This document shows positions 1 through 6,533 of a stretch of 6,856 bases of DNA, one piece after another. The stretch's first letter is position 1. Every line of letters starts with the position of its first letter. The notes under the pieces are model-generated. The model was not told the DNA's origin. It was given only the letters and a program-made list of their open reading frames with translations, and ran no database searches. The stretch comes from an uncultured Enorma sp. (GTDB lineage: Bacteria; Actinomycetota; Coriobacteriia; Coriobacteriales; Coriobacteriaceae): assembly GCA_905210055.1 (NCBI GenBank), contig CAJLVH010000108.1, positions 1 through 6,856 of the forward strand, written 5' to 3'. The position numbers were made by a program, and so were the translations under genes.

Positions 1-7
1 GCCGGAG

Positions 8-1117
8 GTGCATGCGGCGACCACCGCGTCTAACCACCCGGGGTGCCGGGATCAGCGTGCGCCACTCCGCTCCGCGCCATCACTCGAGTCCATGGTCAAG
101 AGCTCTTGCGCGTTCGAGCGTGAGCGTTTGAACGAGGCCGCGCGCCGCGCTTATGATGAGCTGTACAAAGGCATGTTCGGCTACCAGGAGCGCATCGAGG
201 TGCTGGGCGCAACGGGGGAGGAGCTCCAGGACGCATACGAAGCTCTGCGCTACGGCACGCCCGAAGCACTCTGGCTCGACGGATTCAGCCGTCGTCACTC
301 AGCGATTTCCGTGCAGAACTGGGATGTCTTTCCGGTGTATCGCATCTCGAAGGATGGGACGGCACGTCTGCTGAAAGAGATGGCGGACCGCTCGGAGCCT
401 CTGCTTGCCGCCTTGCGCACCCTGTCTTCCGACGAGCAACGCGTGCAGGCGGCGCACAACGCGCTCATTCTGAACTGCGACTACAGCGATACGGACGATC
501 TCGTGGAGGCGACGGCCGCCGGCGCGCTCGTGAATGGCAAGGCGCTCTGCTTGGGTATTTCGCTCGCCTTCAAGTACCTCATGGATCGCCTCGATATCCC
601 GTGCATCGTTGTGCGCGGTAATGCGAACGGCTCGGGCAAGATGGAGGATGCGGGGTCGCACGCGTGGAACCTTGTGCAGGTGCAGGGCGGTTGGAGCCAT
701 GTGGACGTGACATACGATCTCTCAGGCTCGAGTGACAAGCGCCGCCCGTTCCTCACGTACCTGGGTCTTTCCGATGCGCAGATTGCGTCGACGCATACGT
801 GGGACACAGGCAAGTACCCCGCTGCGACGCGCTCTTTCGACTGCTATCGCCGCAAGGGTCGCTTCGTGTGCAGCTGGGACGAGCTTGCCGGCCTCTTCGA
901 CCTCACGCTCGCCCGCGACCGCTTCTGCGCGTTCCAGCTGGACGAGCGCCTCGCCCGTACGGGTGCGACGGGCGAGCGCGTGCTTTCTGCCGAAGAACTG
1001 CGTCGGAAGATCTTCGACCTCGCCGGTGCCTCGCTCGCCGGCGTCATGATCGGGAAGTACCAGCTTTCCGTCACCGGCAGCAATTCTCTGCACGTCTACC
1101 ACGTCGCCGTTGTGTAG
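8..1117 (+). CDS. Transglutaminase-like domain protein (5' end uncertain, possibly cut by window edge)
   Basis: Numbering from the GTG at position 8 gives 369 residues. A transglutaminase-like (papain-fold) core lies at about residues 140-240. Its three catalytic motifs are present: Cys181 in GKALCLGIS, His218 in GSHAWN, and Asp233 in HVDVTYD. This order and spacing is the classic Cys-His-Asp triad, so the domain is probably active; bacterial members act as proteases or amide-bond hydrolases or transferases, and the substrate here is unknown. A helical, charged N-terminal segment (about 36-140) precedes the core, and an unassigned region of about 125 residues follows, beginning with a HTWDTGKYP stretch typical after such cores. 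The start is unresolved. The frame is open to the left edge, the GTG has no properly spaced ribosome site, and the ATG at 92 also lacks one. Residues 1-28 look like linker, so the true gene may begin outside the window and could carry a signal or additional domain. It converges on the NACHT operon and shares a terminator with it. Confidence 0.85.
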   Translation: MHAATTASNHPGCRDQRAPLRSAPSLESMVKSSCAFERERLNEAARRAYDELYKGMFGYQERIEVLGATGEELQDAYEALRYGTPEALWLDGFSRRHSAISVQNWDVFPVYRISKDGTARLLKEMADRSEPLLAALRTLSSDEQRVQAAHNALILNCDYSDTDDLVEATAAGALVNGKALCLGISLAFKYLMDRLDIPCIVVRGNANGSGKMEDAGSHAWNLVQVQGGWSHVDVTYDLSGSSDKRRPFLTYLGLSDAQIASTHTWDTGKYPAATRSFDCYRRKGRFVCSWDELAGLFDLTLARDRFCAFQLDERLARTGATGERVLSAEELRRKIFDLAGASLAGVMIGKYQLSVTGSNSLHVYHVAVV

Positions 1118-1148
1118 GCGAGCATCTGCGCCTGCCTTACACGCGGCC

Positions 1149-1232
1149 TTCCGTGCTAAAAATTGCCGAAACCGTCACGAAGCGCCCCCGCATCCTCGCT
1201 TCGTGACGGTTTCGGCAATTTTTAGCACGGAA
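1149..1232. terminator. Bidirectional intrinsic terminator: perfect 36-bp palindrome
   Basis: Arms 1149-1184 and 1197-1232 are perfect reverse complements (36 of 36) around a 12-base loop (1185-1196). The inner part of the stem is GC-rich. Each arm ends in an A/T run (AAAAATT on the left, AATTTTT on the right), so transcripts from either strand carry a GC-rich hairpin followed by a U run. It lies between two convergent genes, 31 bases after the transglutaminase stop and about 120 bases past the minus-strand operon's last stop, where a shared terminator is expected. The stem is longer than needed for termination, so a palindromic repeat element is an alternative. Confidence 0.85.
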
Positions 1233-1244
1233 TTTAGCGCGGAA
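1221..1244 (+). repeat. 12-bp tandem duplication on the terminator shoulder
   Basis: Bases 1221-1232 (TTTAGCACGGAA) and 1233-1244 (TTTAGCGCGGAA) are adjacent copies differing at one base. The first copy is the outer end of the terminator's right arm. The second lets the left flank 1142-1160 pair instead with 1233-1251 over 19 positions, two of them G-U. The left shoulder therefore has two competing partners. Confidence 0.75.
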
Positions 1245-1342
1245 GGCTGCGGGCGCATCGAAGCTGCGGGCATGGTGGTGCTGCGAGTGCAGTGGTGCTG
1301 CGAGTGCGGCGGTGCTGTGGACGCGGCGGTGCCGCGGGCACG
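1241..1342 (+). repeat. Six degenerate 17-bp tandem repeats
   Basis: Six consecutive 17-base units in phase: 1241-1257, 1258-1274, 1275-1291, 1292-1308, 1309-1325 and 1326-1342. Units three and four (GTGGTGCTGCGAGTGCA and the same ending in G) differ at one base only. The others share a GCTGCGRG-like core at the same offset; the second and sixth agree at 12 of 17 positions. The unit is not a multiple of three and lies just past the stop codon of the minus-strand partner gene, so it is non-coding: the 3' untranslated region of the operon on that strand. Confidence 0.75.
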
Positions 1343-1349
1343 CTGAAGG

Positions 1350-3404
1350 CTATAGCTGGAGTCCGGCGTGCACCTGCAGCTTGCCGGCATACGTGAGCAA
1401 AAGGGCGGCGTTGTCGCAAGCGGGGATGGGCTCGCTCAGGAGTTCGTGCAGGTATGCGACGCGCTCGGTAATCTCCTTCTTGTTTGGTAGCCGTAGCTCG
1501 CCATCGAAATCGTCATCGAGTAATGGTTTGCCAATCCAATGCGCCCACGCTGGCGGCACGGTGCCGCCCGTAGCCAAGTTGTGACGAAGCGAAGCGCGCA
1601 CGACGGCGTCCGCATATCCTTTCTGCATGATTTTATCGGCGGTTTTCAGAGCGCTTCTAAGCCTGTCCCACAATGTGGAATTAGGTCCGTCGAATCTCCG
1701 CAATCCCATCTCGCCCAGGCTGCGGATTCCGGCTTTCGTTATATCTTGGCTGAATTTCACGCAGTGCGGATAGACAGTATGGAGCGCCTGGCGCGCAAGC
1801 AGGGGCGCATTCGCCTCGTCGAGGGCGCTGAAAAGCTGTTCGGTGAAGATGTCCCATGCTTTGGGATCCATGAGGCCGGGGTAAGTGCCCAGCATCTCCT
1901 CGGTGATGCCGTCTGTCCGTTCGATGAGATGACGGCAGGCGTCTTGTGCAAGGAACCCCAGGGCGAGCGGTTCGTTCATGAGCTGCAAGAGCCGCTCGAT
2001 GTTATTGTCGGGAATAAAGACCGTTCGAAATACTGACGGGAGCAGCGGATTCTGGCACAGGTGCAGATAGCAGTGATGGGCGGCTAAGGCGCGCTGCACG
2101 GAGTTGTACGCTTGAGAACGCTCGCGCTCTTGCTGAAGTATCTCATCGGTATCCGGTTGGGAGAAGAATGGGAGCGCAGCGGGCTTGGGGAGCGCTTTTG
2201 TTGCCGCTGCATCAACAAACGCCTCGGATACGAACCGTCGTGCATTGTCGAAGCCGCGCGTTTTGAGAGCTGCCCAAAGGTAGCATTCAAGATCGTGTCG
2301 CTGGTTTTTCGTCGTGCGCTCTCGTAGACCTTCGCATACCTGAGCAACGGTGGAAACGGTTTTTCCGTCGCGTTGCATAGCGGATATCGTACAGGTGAGA
2401 TCGAGTGTAGCCTGATTGGTGAACGCACCGTGTTCATCCTCGCGGACATTTGGATTGACGGCGAGTGCCGGGTCTCTCATACCGAGCGCTTCGATGCTGG
2501 CAAGCGCGAGCCCAAGGCTACGATGGGCTCGGTTGAGCAGTTCACGTGGGCCGCCGTAGGCACCGCGCCAGCGCTCCCAGCCCAGGAAGAACGTCTGAAG
2601 TTCCTGTTTTGTTGCGGGGCCGTCACCATATACAATGAGGTTTTCATTTCCGCCCGTCAGGTTCGATTTAATGTAGCCTGCGCTTAGGATTGTCGATCCT
2701 GCTAAGATGATCACCTCGCTCGGGTGGCTCCCGTGTTCGGCGCTATGGGCGCGTACGGCAGATACAAGGAGGCGCAACGCATCTCCAATGCCCAACCCAT
2801 GGCCGATTCCATCGAAAACGATAAGTTGCGGGAAGGCTGCCTCCCGTTCCTCCTGCGTGTGCGGAACGACTTTTTCCTCATGGGGTGCAGGCTCGTTATC
2901 ACATGCGATGAGGTTTACGGAACCAGCTTGTATGCGCTTGAGAGAGCGCAGCATAAGCGCGTTCAAATCCATCGTTGCTTCGTCGCTATGCGTTTTTCGA
3001 GATTTCCGAGGCACGCTGCGCCAATGGACGTACCCCACATGCGGGTGTTCGATATCGGTTATCGGCATGCCGAAGAAACGGCGGCGCTCGGAAGGTGTTT
3101 GCTTTACGAGAGACCAGATGAGGCTTGAACGAAAGATGTCTTCAACGATTCCCTGGCGCAGCGCGACGGCAGTCATGCCGTTGCCATCGCGTGGATCGCA
3201 GGGATGTTCGGAAAGGAGCGATCGCTTGGACATCCCGCTTTCATTTGGAAGGAGCCGGTAGAGGGGTAGCGGGAACTGTGCGGGTGCGAGCCAGTCCGCT
3301 TCGTTCGCGGATTCGTTCCACTTCATGCTTTGCATGAGGGGCGGCACCGTCCGCGTGCGGCGAAGCAGTTCCGCATGATAGGCGTCCCAGTCCCATGTAG
3401 CCAT
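1350..3404 (-). CDS. NACHT-associated protein of unknown function (684 aa)
   Basis: I do not recognise this family. It is the second gene of the minus-strand operon. Its ATG at 3404 lies 4 bases after the NACHT stop, with its ribosome site inside the NACHT 3' end, so translation is probably coupled and the two products are likely made in a fixed ratio. No signal peptide, membrane segment or P-loop is visible, so it is probably cytoplasmic. Residues about 190-265 read as an alpha/beta core: strand LIVFDGIG (194-201), a glycine-rich turn GHGLGIGD, a helix to about 224, strand EVIILAGS (230-237) and strand NLIVYGDG (255-262). The rest is mostly helical and charged; an acidic cluster LLDDDFDGE lies at 628-636. 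Parts of the gene are lower in GC than its neighbours. By position it could be the effector, sensor or regulator of the NACHT protein; that is inference from context only. Confidence 0.88.
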   Translation of the reverse strand: MATWDWDAYHAELLRRTRTVPPLMQSMKWNESANEADWLAPAQFPLPLYRLLPNESGMSKRSLLSEHPCDPRDGNGMTAVALRQGIVEDIFRSSLIWSLVKQTPSERRRFFGMPITDIEHPHVGYVHWRSVPRKSRKTHSDEATMDLNALMLRSLKRIQAGSVNLIACDNEPAPHEEKVVPHTQEEREAAFPQLIVFDGIGHGLGIGDALRLLVSAVRAHSAEHGSHPSEVIILAGSTILSAGYIKSNLTGGNENLIVYGDGPATKQELQTFFLGWERWRGAYGGPRELLNRAHRSLGLALASIEALGMRDPALAVNPNVREDEHGAFTNQATLDLTCTISAMQRDGKTVSTVAQVCEGLRERTTKNQRHDLECYLWAALKTRGFDNARRFVSEAFVDAAATKALPKPAALPFFSQPDTDEILQQERERSQAYNSVQRALAAHHCYLHLCQNPLLPSVFRTVFIPDNNIERLLQLMNEPLALGFLAQDACRHLIERTDGITEEMLGTYPGLMDPKAWDIFTEQLFSALDEANAPLLARQALHTVYPHCVKFSQDITKAGIRSLGEMGLRRFDGPNSTLWDRLRSALKTADKIMQKGYADAVVRASLRHNLATGGTVPPAWAHWIGKPLLDDDFDGELRLPNKKEITERVAYLHELLSEPIPACDNAALLLTYAGKLQVHAGLQL

Positions 3405-3408
3405 GCTG

Positions 3409-6285
3409 TCATCGCTCCTCAGTGCTATTCACCGAAGTATCGTCAGCGCGCTTGGGGTTGATCGTGAGCGCTTCGTCCGCCGCATAGTAATCTGCGAACG
3501 CAACGAGCCGGCTCTCCCATACCTTGATCTGTTCGTTTCGCTGGCAGGGCAAGCTGAAATCGAAGGTATGCGATGCATGGACGAGCTTTACTGCAACTTC
3601 GTGGCGGTTTTGGTGCTCGCCGAACGCGTTGAGCGTGAGGCCACACAGATCGCGGTATATATCGGCCTGTAGATCCTCATAGAGCCAGGTGCCGTATGGC
3701 CGACGTGCAGAGAGCAGAAGCAAGATAGCAAGCTCGGCGGCGGCATCATCGCGCTCTGGGTCGATGCACACGTCGAGCAGCGCGCTATAGAGGTCATATG
3801 CACGGTCGTACTGTTCATTGGATAAGCGTTCGGAAACACCACTGGTCAGGGCATTCAAAACATGGCGGCAGGTGAAGAGCGCGCGTACAATCGTATGTTC
3901 GAAGGTGACTTGGCCGTTTCGCATGGTGAGGATGCCGCGCCGTGTGACCATACGGTCGATGACGTCCTCGCGGCTGGGCTCGTCTCCCCCCGCACCGAGT
4001 GTTGCCTCGCTACGAGCTTTCCCGCGGTAGGTCTGATAGCGTTTGCGGAAGGTGAGCTCGTCGATGCTGTCGCCACCGGCTTCCGCCGTCATATCGAACG
4101 CGATGTGCGCGAGCACTAGGTCGTCGTACACGTCCTGCTCGGGGAGCTTCGGCAAGAGTTCGACGAGCGTATCGAGCACGTTGAACGCCGTGGCGTGCGG
4201 GTTGCGCAGCAGCGAGCGCACGAGCGCGGTGAGCAGGAGCGGGTTTCCTAAAAGGCTGCCGAATCCGGGCGTTTCGGCAATGTCTTCGAATGCGATGGCT
4301 TGCGCATCGTCCTCCGGGCGGTTCTGACGGAGGCGTTCGAAAAGATCGCACTGACGGTTGCGATCGAAGGGGAGCAGACGCACGACGTTGTCGGAGAGCG
4401 CGTGCTCTAACTTGAGCTCACTGGCGTCCTCAAGCGGTCTGCTCGTCACGATGAGGCGTTGGATGTTGTAGCGCGGGTCTTCGGCAAGATCGGCGAGGCA
4501 GTCGATGTAGCGGTTGCGTACGGTGAGCGGTACCTCGTCGATGGAATCGACGATGACGAGCGAATCGGGGGCCTTCAGGAGGTTGCGGAAGAGCTCGAGC
4601 GCAGCTTGCTTGTCGCCGTTCGAGACGGTGCGGAAAGGCGCTTTGAGGGCGTCGGGTAGCTGGCGATAGAGGAGGCTCGCGAACTCGTCGCTCGAAAGCT
4701 CCGGGCGTGTGCTCTCCAGAGCTTCGAATCCCTTGCCTGCAAGCGCCGCCTCCGGTTGTGCGATGAGCACGGGCGTGCAATTCATGAGCGGGACTGCCGC
4801 CTCGTGGTGCGTGAGCGTGTTGAAGAGCGTGCCGTCGCCCGAGATGCGCATGCGTGCGATGCCGGCGGCGAGACCCTTGACGTAGGTGGTCTTGCCCATG
4901 CCGGATCCCGCCTGAACAAGGAGGCGAGCGCGTCCTGGCATGCGGGCGACGATGCAAGCGGGATTGGCTGCGCGGGGGTCACTGGAGCTGGGCGTGCCGG
5001 CACCGGGGCGCTGCTCGAATTCGGGCGCGACGTAGAGATCGCTGTATGAGAATCGCTCGTTGTCTGCATCGCGCATGTCGAGTACGTCGCCCCAGGCGGC
5101 GACTTCGCGCAGGTAGCCGCTCTTGAAATCGAGCATGGCGCTCACGCCGCCCTGTTCGAGGTAATCGAAGTGGTCGAAGAGCGCGTCAAAGGCAGAGGGA
5201 CTTGCGCCCAACAGGAGCCGCACGATGGCGCAGGTTGCCGCGGCGGCGATGCCAAGAGCGGAGTCCGGCCAGGCGCAGGCATTCATGAGCTGTGTGCGCT
5301 TGCTTGCGTCGAGGAGCGGCTCGCCCGTGCCCGGGGCAGCGGCAGGCTCGCGCACCTCGGCGTCGAGCAGCGCGCTCAGCAGCTCCTCGCGGGCGGTGGT
5401 GATACCGAGCTGCTTCTCCACTTCACGCGCGGCGGCGAACGAGAGGCAAACGGCGAGGTCGAGCGCTTGGCGTACGCTCGTGCGCATGTCGTCTTCTGTG
5501 CTCGAGTCCGATCCGAGCCGACGTGTGTCCATCAGGGTGTCCAAGCGGTTGCCCTTGTATTGCTGGTTCCAAAGAAATGTTTCGTTGAGCTTGCTGTTCT
5601 TCTTGCCCTGCATAAAGAGCATGAGGAACGTCATGCGCTTGTCGTCGAGATTGTCCGCCGTGGTCTGCTCCTTGAGAAGCGCTTTCGTGTCGAAGTCGCC
5701 TCGATAATCGTCGAGGTCGCGGGCGTCGAGGACAAGATCGCCGAACGGGCGTGAGCGCAGGACGAGTTGGCCGCCCGGGCCGATCCCGCGCTGACAGACC
5801 TGGTCTTGGAGCTTGGGAGGCTCATCGGTGCTGCTTACGTGGTCGAACTGGTGGAAACCGTAGAACCACAGGCCTTCCGTCTGGTCGTTGAAGGAGGCGT
5901 ACGGACGCTCCGGGATGCGCGCGTCGCGCGTGGTCGAAAGCATGCGGCACAGCTCGTCGAAGAGGGCGGGCGGCAAAAGCTGTGCCAAGCCGGGTGTTTC
6001 CTTGCTGTGCGCGTCACTCGACGCGGCCCCTTCGTTCGCGGTGTCTGCTCCCCAGAAGTACTTGTCGAAATCGCCTGCCCGGTATTCGTTCCAGGAGTGA
6101 TATGCGGTGTATGCACGGCGTCTAGCCGACTCTTCGCTTGCCGACGAAGGGAAGCTCGCTCCGATGTTCTGGGTGATCCACGAGGCGAGCATGGGGGCGG
6201 ATGCCTTTTCGATAATGCCGTGTTGGACGAGCGGCTGCCATAGGGCTTCAAGCAACGAAAAAGATTGCTGATAAACGTTCGGCAT
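3409..6285 (-). CDS. NACHT-domain STAND NTPase, putative anti-phage protein
   Basis: From the ATG at 6285 the product has 958 residues. Residues 1 to about 420 are an unrecognised, largely helical N-terminal region with a central part rich in aromatic and acidic residues. A Pro/Ser linker (about 420-442) follows. The NACHT NTPase shows Walker A AGSGMGKTT (459-467, Lys465), Walker B LVIVDSIDE (576-584, Asp580 and Asp583-Glu584), sensor motif RLIVTSRP (610-617, Arg616) and GNPLLLTAL (680-688). A winged-helix-like segment contains RRGIL and FEH (His797). About 150 helical residues end the protein, with no visible LRR, TPR or WD repeats. The first position of Walker A is Ala instead of Gly. STAND NTPases switch from an ADP-bound monomer to an ATP-driven oligomer on sensing a trigger, and bacterial NACHT proteins are known to block phages. 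The defence role here is inferred. The 972-residue GTG start at 6327 is unlikely because the -10 box overlaps its first codons. It is the first gene of a two-gene operon. Confidence 0.92.
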   Translation of the reverse strand: MPNVYQQSFSLLEALWQPLVQHGIIEKASAPMLASWITQNIGASFPSSASEESARRRAYTAYHSWNEYRAGDFDKYFWGADTANEGAASSDAHSKETPGLAQLLPPALFDELCRMLSTTRDARIPERPYASFNDQTEGLWFYGFHQFDHVSSTDEPPKLQDQVCQRGIGPGGQLVLRSRPFGDLVLDARDLDDYRGDFDTKALLKEQTTADNLDDKRMTFLMLFMQGKKNSKLNETFLWNQQYKGNRLDTLMDTRRLGSDSSTEDDMRTSVRQALDLAVCLSFAAAREVEKQLGITTAREELLSALLDAEVREPAAAPGTGEPLLDASKRTQLMNACAWPDSALGIAAAATCAIVRLLLGASPSAFDALFDHFDYLEQGGVSAMLDFKSGYLREVAAWGDVLDMRDADNERFSYSDLYVAPEFEQRPGAGTPSSSDPRAANPACIVARMPGRARLLVQAGSGMGKTTYVKGLAAGIARMRISGDGTLFNTLTHHEAAVPLMNCTPVLIAQPEAALAGKGFEALESTRPELSSDEFASLLYRQLPDALKAPFRTVSNGDKQAALELFRNLLKAPDSLVIVDSIDEVPLTVRNRYIDCLADLAEDPRYNIQRLIVTSRPLEDASELKLEHALSDNVVRLLPFDRNRQCDLFERLRQNRPEDDAQAIAFEDIAETPGFGSLLGNPLLLTALVRSLLRNPHATAFNVLDTLVELLPKLPEQDVYDDLVLAHIAFDMTAEAGGDSIDELTFRKRYQTYRGKARSEATLGAGGDEPSREDVIDRMVTRRGILTMRNGQVTFEHTIVRALFTCRHVLNALTSGVSERLSNEQYDRAYDLYSALLDVCIDPERDDAAAELAILLLLSARRPYGTWLYEDLQADIYRDLCGLTLNAFGEHQNRHEVAVKLVHASHTFDFSLPCQRNEQIKVWESRLVAFADYYAADEALTINPKRADDTSVNSTEER
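3415..3420 (-). promoter_or_regulatory. Ribosome binding site of the NACHT partner gene
   Basis: Reading the minus strand, GAGGAG sits 10 bases before the ATG at 3404. It is formed by the last glutamate codons of the NACHT gene. This fixes the partner's start and places its initiation site inside the upstream coding region, the usual arrangement for translational coupling. Confidence 0.7.
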
Positions 6286-6290
6286 CTCGA

Positions 6291-6298
6291 CTCCCTCC
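6291..6298 (-). promoter_or_regulatory. Ribosome binding site deciding the NACHT start
   Basis: On the minus strand GGAGGGAG precedes the ATG at 6285, with about 5-7 bases between the core and the start codon. This is a near-ideal site. Neither upstream in-frame start (GTG 6327, ATG 6318) has a comparable one, so the protein is taken to begin MPNVYQQS. Confidence 0.85.
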
Positions 6299-6316
6299 GG
6301 CAGCGCGACTCTTTTC

Positions 6317-6345
6317 ATTATACGCACCGGGAGGCGCGCCGCATA
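6317..6345 (-). promoter_or_regulatory. Probable promoter of the NACHT operon
   Basis: The minus strand has a perfect -10 hexamer TATAAT at 6322-6317. At a 17-base spacing the -35 position (6345-6340) reads TATGCG, a poor match to TTGACA, so this promoter may be weak or activator-dependent. The predicted transcript would start near 6310 and have a leader of about 25 bases containing the ribosome site. The spacer holds the 8-base palindrome GGCGCGCC (6333-6340). Promoter strength is inferred from consensus only. Confidence 0.6.
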
Positions 6346-6520
6346 CGCGAAAGCTGGCGTGCAACTTGAGCATGGGGCGTTGTGATTGGGTGCTGTGACC
6401 TGCGCATCCGTGATGTTACTCGTCGCTCCCGCATCGCACCCGGAGGGTTTGGCGTGAGCGTGCAGGGCGTGGCGGTTATCTTGCTGCCAAGCGACGCTAC
6501 GGCGCGAAGGATGATTGCGG

Positions 6521-6527
6521 AAAGGAG
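6521..6527 (+). promoter_or_regulatory. Ribosome binding site of the divergent gene
   Basis: AAAGGAG lies 6 bases before the ATG at 6534. No other start occurs in that frame between the upstream stop (6411-6413) and this ATG, so the site decides the start. No convincing -10/-35 pair for this gene was seen in the divergent intergenic region (6286-6533). Confidence 0.75.
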
Positions 6528-6533
6528 CACGTC

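Noticed and set aside
1149..1232. 36-bp palindrome as an insertion sequence end or MITE
   Set aside because: No transposase, no second terminal copy and no flanking target duplication; position and U runs fit a terminator.
1241..1342. 17-bp repeats as a CRISPR array
   Set aside because: The units abut directly with no unique spacers and are too short and degenerate.
1539..2036. Plus-strand frame of 165 codons opposite the partner gene
   Set aside because: Antisense to a 684-codon gene with a ribosome site and operon context; no motif of its own.
2600..2850. Patatin- or CHAT-like catalytic motif in the partner's glycine-rich segment
   Set aside because: The GxSxG serine motif of patatins and the His-Cys pair of CHAT proteases are not present in the right order.
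4430..4957. Minus-strand 175-codon frame inside the NACHT gene
   Set aside because: Overlaps the P-loop and Walker B coding region in another frame; Arg/His/Pro-rich product typical of a frame shadow.
5200..5260. Transmembrane helix in the NACHT protein (about residues 343-360)
   Set aside because: The hydrophobic stretch is short, contains an arginine and alternates with polar residues; a buried helix is more likely.
5170..5754. Long plus-strand frame opposite the NACHT gene
   Set aside because: Antisense shadow of a GC-rich gene; low-complexity Arg/Glu/Val-rich product, no domain, and the minus strand carries clear NTPase motifs elsewhere in the same frame.
6333..6340. GGCGCGCC palindrome in the promoter spacer as an operator
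   Set aside because: Eight GC-only bases are expected by chance in such DNA, and no second copy or longer dyad supports a binding site.
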